From Promethearchaeota archaeon (lineage in GTDB: Archaea; Asgardarchaeota; Lokiarchaeia; Sigynarchaeales; SOKP01), in assembly GCA_019894735.1 (NCBI GenBank), contig JAGXOB010000054.1:1-14145 (forward strand): a DNA stretch of 14,145 nt, written 5' to 3'. The translations under genes and the position numbers were made by a program. Below, one piece after another: positions 6,763 through 13,453 of this stretch. Position 1 is the stretch's first letter; each line of letters starts with the position of its first letter. A model generated the notes under the pieces. The model was not told where the DNA came from, ran no database searches, and worked only from the letters and a program-made list of their open reading frames with translations.

Positions 6763-7722
6763 TTACACATGTAAGATATAGAAATCGTTGTACAATCGAT
6801 ATAAGATGTTGAAGACCAATCTTAAATCTCGATATCGTAGTAATGCGCTTAAAGATTTATTCAAGCGAATTTCTGGTACAACACCTATCTTTAACTTTAT
6901 TGCTAAGTTTTCTTTCTTATCAATATATAGATTAATTTCCTTACAAAATTGACTTAAGGCGTCTAATTCTCCAGGGAATACGTTCCAAATATAATTATCG
7001 CGTTTAGAATCTTCCTCTTCAGGGGGTGTTTTGCTAATCTTTAAAAGAGCATCTTTTGGGATAATAGTTTTAATTTCAACGCAATCGGAGTGATTTAACT
7101 TTAGTTTTACCTCTGGAAAATATATCCGCGCAAATAATTTACATATACCAAATAGAAGCTCTAAATTAGTGATTTTTTCTCTGGTAGCGTTACAAAGAGC
7201 GTAATTGTCAGTAATAAAACAGACATGGATTTTTTCGCCGTACTTATAGATCATGAAATTTTCATTATTCGTTAAAAGATATTGAAAATTTTCATCTCTA
7301 TTGTCTATTCTATCTTCAAAAATTTTATTGGCCCCTTTAAAATCTTTCTTGGAAAAAAATTTATTTAATTTTCTGTAATCTCCGTGAAAGAATACGTCAA
7401 AAAAATCTACTAAATATAAGTAGGCATCATTAGGTTTGTAAATTACCGTTTTATTTCGAAAATCGCGAAATATTATATTTTTATGTACACTATAACAGAA
7501 ATCAGGCTGATCTTCAATGGTAAGACCGTTTAATAACCGGAGCTTTAATAATGCTCTATGAGTGCAGAGTGGAGTTAATGTGCACTGGATTCTATCGATT
7601 TCACATTCTTTAAAACATAGATTATCTATTCTTTTTCTTAAAAGTTCTAATAGTTCGGTTTTAATCTTAGTATCGATTTCTTCCTCAAAGAATTTATCAA
7701 TATGTTCTGGTTGTAGCGGCAT
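6763..7722 (-). CDS. Uncharacterised cysteine-cluster protein
   Basis: I do not recognise this 319-residue protein. The N-terminal 30 residues form an amphipathic helix. They are followed by a cysteine cluster C36-x3-C40-x6-C47-x5-C53, with His55 and Cys76 nearby, which could bind zinc or an iron-sulfur cluster; the spacing matches no motif I can name. The middle (155-205: FMIYKYGEKIHVCFITDN, then a helix ELLFGICKLFARIYF) has a strand-strand-helix order somewhat like longin/roadblock folds. An acidic linker (232-242) precedes a C-terminal domain with a basic helical end (RYRDLRLVFNILYRLYNDF). No membrane segment or signal peptide is evident. It precedes the HEAT/coiled-coil gene by 44 bases on the same strand, so the two are probably co-expressed. 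It is divergent from the longin-GTPase gene at 7909 across a 186-base spacer, suggesting shared regulation (inference). Confidence 0.75.
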   Translation of the reverse strand: MPLQPEHIDKFFEEEIDTKIKTELLELLRKRIDNLCFKECEIDRIQCTLTPLCTHRALLKLRLLNGLTIEDQPDFCYSVHKNIIFRDFRNKTVIYKPNDAYLYLVDFFDVFFHGDYRKLNKFFSKKDFKGANKIFEDRIDNRDENFQYLLTNNENFMIYKYGEKIHVCFITDNYALCNATREKITNLELLFGICKLFARIYFPEVKLKLNHSDCVEIKTIIPKDALLKISKTPPEEEDSKRDNYIWNVFPGELDALSQFCKEINLYIDKKENLAIKLKIGVVPEIRLNKSLSALLRYRDLRLVFNILYRLYNDFYILHV

Positions 7723-7908
7723 TTTTCAGAGCTTTTATGCTAAAATTATTGAACCTTACAATTTATGAAATATATAACACTGATTCTAAACTTTTCTATT
7801 GGGTTTCAAATAGTATTAAAGAAAATTGTAAACTATATTAATGAGAATTTAAATATATATTATTAAAGCTCATAAAAAGGTTTCCTTAAAAAAAACAATC
7901 TGAAGAAA

Positions 7909-9393
7909 ATGCTTCGCCAAATTCACATTTTTCATAAAAATGATTGTATTTATAATCACACTTATTCTCTTGCACTAGGAGATGATGAATTGAATAATGT
8001 TATCAAAATCATTCAATCATATATAGATATGCCTATGATAGGCAAAACCTTCCAAAAACCTGTATCAGATCACTTTCAAATATTTCATAGGTCAGAGGGA
8101 GAGATGTTATTTTTGTTTATTACCGATCTTGTAGACAACCTTGAGTATGTTGGCCCAACGATCGAAAACACCATTGAGAAATTTAACGAGTTATTTCCAA
8201 CTCCAGAAGATATAAAAACGTCAACTAACCTTAAGCGAGAGTATGTAGATTTTCTTCGGGAACAGCAATATGAATTACATTCTAAAATTGCTATAGTAGG
8301 TCCCCATAATTCTGGAAAAACGATGTTGTTTAACATGTTTAGGAGTAATGGCGTACATTCGATCATGAATTTTGCATCATCATCGATCTACTCTATAGAC
8401 AATTTAAAGTTCGATTTATGGGATTTTGAATTAAAAGATAATTTTTCGCTCTTGTGGTCGAAATTCATCCAGGGATCTGATTTGGTAATTCTCCTTTTTG
8501 ACTTATCTAATTATCATTTACGAGTAATTAATCACTTTCTTGATTTGCAAAAGCAAGAGAGTAAATTCTCTAAACTTTTGATTATCGGTAATAAACGTGA
8601 TATGGTTAGAGAAGAAGATATAAGAATAATCAAAAACGAATTGGACCTTTCGAATATTGAAGAGATATCTTTAATTGACGCGGGAGCAAAAGAAAAGATT
8701 AGAATTTTGATTTCTAAGGTTTTAAATCTGAAAAAACTGCTCCCTCATAACTTCACAGAAATGTTTAACAATGCTAAAAGTGTAGAAAGTGATGGAAATT
8801 CTATACTTGCAGTTGCAAAATATAAAGAATTAATAAAAATATCGAACGAATATCAAGACTTTACTTATGTAACTGATCTGAAGAATAAAATAAAAAGCTT
8901 ACAAGAGAAAATCGACGAACAAGTTAAAAATAGAAAAGAAATTGACGCAAAAAGGAAATTCGAAATACCGGGGAAAATTCAGTTTACTAGAAGAATTCAA
9001 GTACAACCCTTACCGAGAAGTGATACGCTAATAAAAGCACCTCCTATCGAAATACCAAAATCTCCGACAAAAATCAAACAAAAAACAGAAGATTTAATGT
9101 TATTTTCAACAACTGATTCTTCAGATGGGGAAGAGATAGATAAAGAAGATATTACGCTTGATATAAATAAAGTCATCCCCGAAGAAAAACGTCCAACATT
9201 AGAAGTTGTTGAAGAGAAAAATGAAGATTATCCCTATATGCTCCAGCAACTGATTGAAAAACAAGGCAGTTCGTTAACCTTAAACTTATGTGAACAACTT
9301 TTAACTGAACTCCAAAAAACCTTATCAAGACCTCTTACTGTTGATGACCTTGAATTAGCAGCAAATGTGTTTGTAAAGCACGATTTGTCATAA
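7909..9393 (+). CDS. Longin-like domain fused to a divergent Ras-like GTPase, with helical and disordered tail
   Basis: This 494-residue protein appears multidomain. Residues 1-97 have the strand/helix order of a longin-type domain: RQIHIFHKNDCIYNHTYS, then HFQIFHRSEGEMLFLFITDL, then the helix TIENTIEKFNELF. Residues 125-275 are a small-GTPase domain: P-loop GPHNSGKT (131-138), G4 NKRD (228-231) and a G5-like DAGAK (257-261). The switch II motif is degenerate: DFELK at 172-176 stands where the GTPase at 11805 has DIGGQ, so both the invariant Gly and the catalytic Gln are missing. No clear G2 Thr is visible. Residues about 283-340 look like a TPR/MIT-type helical hairpin. Residues 350-435 are Pro-rich then acidic and probably disordered. 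Residues 440-494 form a short helical C-terminal domain. It may bind GTP but hydrolyse it poorly (inference). T runs follow the stop codon. Confidence 0.85.
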   Translation: MLRQIHIFHKNDCIYNHTYSLALGDDELNNVIKIIQSYIDMPMIGKTFQKPVSDHFQIFHRSEGEMLFLFITDLVDNLEYVGPTIENTIEKFNELFPTPEDIKTSTNLKREYVDFLREQQYELHSKIAIVGPHNSGKTMLFNMFRSNGVHSIMNFASSSIYSIDNLKFDLWDFELKDNFSLLWSKFIQGSDLVILLFDLSNYHLRVINHFLDLQKQESKFSKLLIIGNKRDMVREEDIRIIKNELDLSNIEEISLIDAGAKEKIRILISKVLNLKKLLPHNFTEMFNNAKSVESDGNSILAVAKYKELIKISNEYQDFTYVTDLKNKIKSLQEKIDEQVKNRKEIDAKRKFEIPGKIQFTRRIQVQPLPRSDTLIKAPPIEIPKSPTKIKQKTEDLMLFSTTDSSDGEEIDKEDITLDINKVIPEEKRPTLEVVEEKNEDYPYMLQQLIEKQGSSLTLNLCEQLLTELQKTLSRPLTVDDLELAANVFVKHDLS

Positions 9394-9404
9394 AAATTCT
9401 ATTC

Positions 9405-9458
9405 TTTTTTTGATTCCTCCCTAAAATAGTTTTTTCTCTACAAAAGCAAATCTTTTTT
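9405..9458 (+). terminator. Archaeal-type T-tract terminator region
   Basis: Three runs of T (T7 at 9405-9411, T6 at 9430-9435, T6 at 9453-9458) follow the stop codon of the longin-GTPase gene. Archaeal RNA polymerase terminates at such T tracts without needing a hairpin. Confidence 0.5.
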
Positions 9459-9480
9459 ATTTATCTGTATTAAAATCGCT

Positions 9481-9489
9481 TATATAAAA
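9481..9489 (+). promoter_or_regulatory. TATA box of the carboxypeptidase gene
   Basis: TATATAAAA starts 30 bases before ATG 9511, one of the clearest TATA boxes in the window. It predicts transcription starting within a few bases of the ATG, which supports 9511 over the in-frame ATG at 9523. The leader is purely A-rich with no Shine-Dalgarno sequence. Confidence 0.55.
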
Positions 9490-9510
9490 TGTAAAAGAAA
9501 AAAAAATTAA

Positions 9511-11016
9511 ATGAATAGAAATATGAATGCTATAGAAGAACTCAAAAAAGAATTTACTGATATTACCCGTCTCAATCATATTTATTCTTTACTAGGATGG
9601 GATGAACAAGTTAATCTACCTAAAGGATCGTTTGGAGGGAGGGCTGAACAGAAAGGTCTCATGAGTAAAATTGTTCACGAGCGACTAATTTCCGATAAAA
9701 TTGGAAAATTAATAAAAGAAGCTGAAAAGTTAACAGATTTAAGTTTAGTCGATAGTGCCACTTTACGCGAAGCAAAAAGAGACTACGAACAAGAAGTTAA
9801 ACTACCAACCGAGCTAGTCGAAGAAATCTCGAAAACCTCCTCACATGGATATATAAAATGGGTAGAAGCAAGGAAAAAAAATGATTTTTCTATTTTTCAA
9901 CCCCTTTTAGAAAAATTGGTCGGGCTCAAAATTCAAGTTGCAGAGAAACTAGATACTCACCCTGATCCGTATTCCACTCTCATCGATCTTTACGAACCTG
10001 GAGCAACTTATGATTGGATTGCTAACATATTCAATAAATCAAAAGAAAGCTTTAATCGTATTATAAAAAAATTAAATAACTCAAGCGATAAACCTGATTT
10101 TTCAATTCTTACACAAAAATGGGATGAGAATAAGCAATGGGATTTCAGTATCGAAGTAATAAAGGGATTAAATTACGATTTTGATAGAGGTCGTCAAGAT
10201 AAATCGGTTCATCCATTTACTACATCATTATCGTCCTCAGATACGCGATTTACGACTCGAATTGACGAAAATTTTGTTTCAACATGTATTTTTGGTTCAA
10301 TCCATGAATGTGGTCATGCCTTATATGATATGGGATTTATGGAGCAGATTCATGATTCGGTTTTAGCAAACGGATGTTCCATGGGAATACACGAAAGCCA
10401 ATCTCGCATGTGGGAAAATATGGTTGGGCGGAGTATGGAATTTTGGAAGTATTTTTATCCTAAACTTAAAACAAGTTTTCCTAACAATTTAAAGGATAAA
10501 ACTCTTGAAGATTTTTATCGTAGTATTAACACTGTGCAACCTTCATTGATTCGTGTAGAAGCTGATGAAGTTACTTATGGAATGCATATAATTCTCAGGT
10601 TTGAATTAGAAAGGAATATTATAGAGGGTAAAGTTCAAGTTAGCGAGTTACCAGACCTGTGGAACGAAAAAATGGAAGACTTATTAGGAGTAGTCCCTCC
10701 TACTAATTCCGATGGCCTTTTGCAAGATGTTCATTGGTCAGGCGGATCCTTTGGGTATTTTCCAACATATTTCTTAGGAAATCTATATGGAGCCCAATTT
10801 TATAACACAGCACTTAAACAACATCCTACTTTGCCGAAAGAATATGAAAAAGGAAATTTTTCTAACTTGCTATCATTTTTAAGAGAAAATATTCATCAAT
10901 ACGGTAGAATTTATCAAGCGAGAGATTTAGTTAAACGAGTAACCGGAGAAGATTTAAATCCTGACTATTTTATAGAATATCTAGAAAAGAAATTTTATCA
11001 AATCTATAGAATTTAA
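9511..11016 (+). CDS. M32-family metallocarboxypeptidase (carboxypeptidase Taq type)
   Basis: This 501-residue enzyme is an M32 zinc carboxypeptidase, which removes C-terminal amino acids from peptides in the cytoplasm. The family signatures are complete: HPF at 234-236, DTRFTTR at 244-250, the zinc motif HECGH at 265-269 with catalytic Glu266, the third ligand Glu295 in HESQSRMWEN, IRVEADEVTYGMHI at 347-360, and GGSFGYFPTY at 411-420. The N-terminal HIYSLLGWDEQVNLP is also typical, as is the total length of about 500 residues. Nothing is truncated and there is no signal peptide. It has its own TATA box and a T-tract terminator, so it looks monocistronic or the first gene of a loose pair with the lipid enzyme 52 bases downstream. 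Expected role: housekeeping peptide turnover or use of peptides as a carbon source. Confidence 0.97.
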   Translation: MNRNMNAIEELKKEFTDITRLNHIYSLLGWDEQVNLPKGSFGGRAEQKGLMSKIVHERLISDKIGKLIKEAEKLTDLSLVDSATLREAKRDYEQEVKLPTELVEEISKTSSHGYIKWVEARKKNDFSIFQPLLEKLVGLKIQVAEKLDTHPDPYSTLIDLYEPGATYDWIANIFNKSKESFNRIIKKLNNSSDKPDFSILTQKWDENKQWDFSIEVIKGLNYDFDRGRQDKSVHPFTTSLSSSDTRFTTRIDENFVSTCIFGSIHECGHALYDMGFMEQIHDSVLANGCSMGIHESQSRMWENMVGRSMEFWKYFYPKLKTSFPNNLKDKTLEDFYRSINTVQPSLIRVEADEVTYGMHIILRFELERNIIEGKVQVSELPDLWNEKMEDLLGVVPPTNSDGLLQDVHWSGGSFGYFPTYFLGNLYGAQFYNTALKQHPTLPKEYEKGNFSNLLSFLRENIHQYGRIYQARDLVKRVTGEDLNPDYFIEYLEKKFYQIYRI

Positions 11017-11042
11017 TTTTTTTTTCTTTATTTGGATTTTTT
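11017..11042 (+). terminator. T-tract terminator after the carboxypeptidase gene
   Basis: A run of nine T (11017-11025) directly follows the stop codon and a run of six T ends at 11042. This fits factor-independent archaeal termination and separates this gene from the next one. Confidence 0.5.
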
Positions 11043-11068
11043 AGATTAATTATAACTTAACAACTGAA

Positions 11069-11692
11069 ATGTGGAATAATGAGATGTTATTAGGAGTCAA
11101 AAAATATTCAGAAAAACTGCTTCTTCCTTTAGGTAAGAAGATTAAAAAAATACCCGCAAACATCATCACAGGAATAGGGTTATTTTTCGCAATGTTAGCG
11201 TTTTTATCCTTTTATTTCCGACTTTTACCTTTAATCATAATTAGCTTAGCTTTAGTAGAGTTTTTCGACCAATTAGATGGTGTAGTAGCTCGTCTTCAAG
11301 GACCTACTAAATTAGGATCGTTTTTAGATTCTACCTTAGACCGAATTGGAGATTATCTCATTTTTTTTGGGATTATCCTTGGGGGATATACAGAACTATA
11401 TATAGGCTTGATGACTCTTGCTGGCGCATTTCTAACTTCTTATACTAGAGCGAAAATCGAAAGTTTAGGAATTCCCAACTTGTATGGCATTGGATTACTG
11501 GAGAGAACAGATAGAGTCCCAATTATTTTAATTGGATCGATCTTACAAATTTTGTTCCCTTTGGCTATATGGTGGACAATGATTTTATTAGCAATTGGGA
11601 CAAATATTACGGTAATCCAAAGAATTGTGTTTGCTTTTAAGAATTTCTCGTCAAAAAAAGAAGATGCAACTACTAATGAACGACTTAACTAA
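11069..11692 (+). CDS. CDP-alcohol phosphatidyltransferase, probably archaetidylinositol phosphate synthase
   Basis: This 207-residue integral membrane enzyme joins a CDP-activated lipid to an alcohol head group. The family motif D-x2-DG-x2-AR-x7-G-x3-D-x3-D is complete at 67-91 (Asp67, Asp70, Gly71, Ala74, Arg75, Gly83, Asp87, Asp91), with Asp91 the expected catalytic base. Five or six hydrophobic segments are visible, for example around 33-63, 95-122, 148-165 and 166-185. Small size, PANIITGIGL at the first helix, LTSYTRAKIESLG at 122-134 and the later LLERTDRVP resemble archaetidylinositol phosphate synthases, which use CDP-archaeol and inositol 1-phosphate; PGP-synthase-like or other head-group specificity cannot be excluded. 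An in-frame ATG at 11084 is an alternative start. A weak TATA-like element lies at 11048-11056. Gene spacing suggests an independent unit. Confidence 0.88.
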   Translation: MWNNEMLLGVKKYSEKLLLPLGKKIKKIPANIITGIGLFFAMLAFLSFYFRLLPLIIISLALVEFFDQLDGVVARLQGPTKLGSFLDSTLDRIGDYLIFFGIILGGYTELYIGLMTLAGAFLTSYTRAKIESLGIPNLYGIGLLERTDRVPIILIGSILQILFPLAIWWTMILLAIGTNITVIQRIVFAFKNFSSKKEDATTNERLN

Positions 11693-11730
11693 AATTAGTT
11701 TATCGTCGATTCTGATATTAGATAAAGCAT

Positions 11731-11739
11731 ATTTATAAA
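11731..11739 (+). promoter_or_regulatory. TATA-like box upstream of the GTPase gene
   Basis: ATTTATAAA is a good archaeal TATA match but lies 66-74 bases before ATG 11805, implying a leader of about 45 bases. A weaker element at 11770-11780 (GTTAAATTATT) sits at leaderless distance. A nine-codon frame (11795-11824) overlaps the start codon in another frame and is probably fortuitous. Confidence 0.4.
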
Positions 11740-11804
11740 CATAGAGTTTTAATAAACATTTAATACGTTGTTAAATTATTTCATTTTCTCTCAAATGAAC
11801 ACGC

Positions 11805-12776
11805 ATGATTATCTCAGAGATTAATATTAAATTGGCTATTCTAGGTCAATGGGGAGTTGGCAAAACATCGATTGTAAATGCTTTTATAGGAAAAGACTTT
11901 CCAGCTATGTATATCCCCACAATTGGAAGTAATATAGCAAGAAAGGAGTATAAATTAACTTCTAACCACATAAGATTAAATATTTGGGATATCGGGGGTC
12001 AGAAAAGTTTTAATCCTTTAAACCCAGTATTCTTTAGTAATTTAGATTCTGCAGTGTTAATTTTTGACTTAAATAATCCAAAAGAAACATTACAAGAATT
12101 AATACAGATATATATGAAAAATTTGTCACAGTATTCTCCAGAATGTATTACTTATTTAATAGGAAACAAATCTGATTTAATAAAACCAGAAGATTCAGAA
12201 ATTCTTTTAAATAATATTCGTAAATACCAAATCGAGGGGTTTCCTATTATATTCGTCTCTGCGAAAACCCAAGATAATATATCTGAGGCATTTTCATTAG
12301 TAATTTTCAATTTCTTGAAAAAAATAGAAAAAAAGAGCAAAGGAGAGCAGTTCAATGGAATTTCCACGAGATTTTTAGAATCTATTAATAAAACCGAAGA
12401 AGATTTAAAACAATTAATTATAAACTTGGAGGAAATTGATCCTAATACCCTCCATAATAAAATTACTCCTACCATTATTAAAAAAAATGTTAATATTGCT
12501 GAAATCGAAGAACTACCTCTTCGAGAAATAACAGATCTCACAAAAGCTCAAGAGTTCGATGTAAACAAGAGCCTAATTAAAGAAAACATAATTATAGCTT
12601 TTAAAAACAATTTATCAGTTATTAGTGATCTAATTTCTGATTTAAAAAATGCTCCAATCAATTCTCTTATTAACAATATTGATAAATCATTGGATGATTT
12701 GGCAAATTTAAAAAAAGATTTCGAGTTAAAAGTTGATTCGATTTTAGAATTAGACTCGAACAAACAACAATCGTGA
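11805..12776 (+). CDS. Arf/Rab-like small GTPase with helical C-terminal extension
   Basis: Residues 6-175 of this 323-residue protein form an intact Ras-superfamily GTPase: G1 GQWGVGKT (14-21), G2 Thr39 in YIPTIGSN, G3 WDIGGQ (61-66) with catalytic Gln66, G4 NKSD (121-124), and G5 SAK (152-154). The WDIGGQ motif is Arf-like, while the remainder looks Rab/Ras-like; such mixed small GTPases are abundant in Asgard archaea. Unlike a typical 170-200 residue GTPase, it continues for about 150 residues that are mostly helical and charged (for example EEDLKQLIINLEEIDPNTL and LIKENIIIAFKNNLSVISDL), a probable coiled coil. There is no N-terminal Gly2 and no C-terminal cysteine motif, so lipid anchoring of the eukaryotic kind is not expected. 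A coiled-coil gene starts 35 bases after its stop codon and is a natural partner candidate (inference). Confidence 0.93.
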   Translation: MIISEINIKLAILGQWGVGKTSIVNAFIGKDFPAMYIPTIGSNIARKEYKLTSNHIRLNIWDIGGQKSFNPLNPVFFSNLDSAVLIFDLNNPKETLQELIQIYMKNLSQYSPECITYLIGNKSDLIKPEDSEILLNNIRKYQIEGFPIIFVSAKTQDNISEAFSLVIFNFLKKIEKKSKGEQFNGISTRFLESINKTEEDLKQLIINLEEIDPNTLHNKITPTIIKKNVNIAEIEELPLREITDLTKAQEFDVNKSLIKENIIIAFKNNLSVISDLISDLKNAPINSLINNIDKSLDDLANLKKDFELKVDSILELDSNKQQS

Positions 12777-12790
12777 TCCATTTTTGAAGC

Positions 12791-12805
12791 ATTTATAAAA
12801 GGTGG
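12791..12805 (+). promoter_or_regulatory. TATA-like box and Shine-Dalgarno-like GGTGG before a non-ATG start
   Basis: ATTTATAAAA (12791-12800) is directly followed by GGTGG (12801-12805), six bases ahead of the ATT codon at 12812. GGTGG can pair with the 3' end of 16S rRNA (anti-SD CACCTCC), and nearly all other genes here lack such a site. Its spacing supports translation starting at 12812 within a transcript also carrying the GTPase gene. Confidence 0.4.
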
Positions 12806-12811
12806 TAAACA

Positions 12812-13336
12812 ATTCCTAAAAAAGAAAAAATTGAAGAACTAACGCTCAAAGATTTTCAAATTTTAATTGGTCAAGTAAAAAATACGGAAAACGAAATCCG
12901 TTTTATAAAAGAAGATATTAAATCAATCAAAAGCGATATTCTATCTAGTCAAGAAAGGATCGAACAAACAATTAGGACTCAAGAAGAAATTATCATGGAT
13001 ATGATTAATAAATTTAACGAAGAACTTCTAAAACATAAAACCTCTATGAAGGAAGGTATGGAGAAACTTAAAACCCAACAAGATGTATTACGAATTTCTT
13101 ATACTATTAATGAAAAAAAACTCATGGACAAAATCAATTCATCAATTGCAGAGGTTATTAATAAGCGTATTGAAGGGAAGGAAAGCGAGATATTAATGAA
13201 AATTTGGATAAACGAATTTAAGGAAATTATAAACGATTTTGAAAAATTAAAGAAATTAAAACCTAAAGAATTTTCAGTGCGTTTAAACGAAATTTCTGAT
13301 ACTATTGAAATATTTAAACAAAAGCTTCTTGATTAA
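12812..13336 (+). CDS. Coiled-coil protein with apparent AUU (or damaged ATG) start
   Basis: The first in-frame ATG is at 12995 and would give 113 residues, but the frame stays open back to 12809 and clearly encodes protein: (I)PKKEKIEELTLKDFQILIG, and onward through repeated hydrophobic/charged heptads to ATG 12995. I therefore begin it at ATT 12812, giving 174 residues. Changing that ATT to ATG would give the very ordinary start MPKKEKIEEL, and GGTGG lies six bases before it. Explanations are a genuine AUU start, a point mutation, or a base-call error. The whole protein is helical coiled coil, rich in Lys, Glu and Ile, with no membrane segment or cysteine. It follows the GTPase gene by 35 bases and is probably translated from the same mRNA, suggesting a GTPase effector or regulator (inference). 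The function is unknown. Confidence 0.7.
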   Translation: MPKKEKIEELTLKDFQILIGQVKNTENEIRFIKEDIKSIKSDILSSQERIEQTIRTQEEIIMDMINKFNEELLKHKTSMKEGMEKLKTQQDVLRISYTINEKKLMDKINSSIAEVINKRIEGKESEILMKIWINEFKEIINDFEKLKKLKPKEFSVRLNEISDTIEIFKQKLLD

Positions 13337-13369
13337 CCGAAATATTTTGAAAAAAAAAAATTGGGCTCC

Positions 13370-13387
13370 TCATAATATATATTATGA
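13370..13387. repeat. 18-bp perfect palindrome
   Basis: TCATAATATATATTATGA is a perfect 18-bp inverted repeat without a loop. It lies 33 bases after the coiled-coil gene and 66 bases before the zinc-ribbon gene, upstream of the latter's TATA-like stretch. It could be a dimeric repressor or activator site; short AT palindromes also arise by chance in DNA this AT-rich. Confidence 0.35.
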
Positions 13388-13422
13388 CATTTATTTAGGT
13401 TATATAACATAGATTTTTGTAT

Positions 13423-13438
13423 ATTATAAATTTAAAAT
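13423..13438 (+). promoter_or_regulatory. TATA-like element of the zinc-ribbon gene
   Basis: ATTATAAATTTAAAAT spans 16-31 bases before ATG 13454, suitable for a leaderless transcript. An A-rich tract immediately precedes the ATG and no Shine-Dalgarno sequence is seen. Confidence 0.45.
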
Positions 13439-13453
13439 ACATCATCAAAAAAA

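Noticed and set aside
8085..8366. Minus-strand frame of 93 codons
   Set aside because: Antisense to the longin-GTPase gene across its P-loop; no recognisable domain.
10181..10366. Plus-strand frame within the carboxypeptidase gene
   Set aside because: Out-of-frame overlap with the HECGH zinc-site region of an intact enzyme.
11795..11824. Nine-codon frame overlapping the GTPase start, a possible regulatory leader peptide
   Set aside because: Too short and without a ribosome site or conserved pattern; chance ATG is likely.
12152..12781. Two minus-strand frames opposite the GTPase gene
   Set aside because: Antisense shadows of the GTPase domain and its helical tail, with Ser/Phe/Ile-rich composition typical of reversed Lys/Glu codons.
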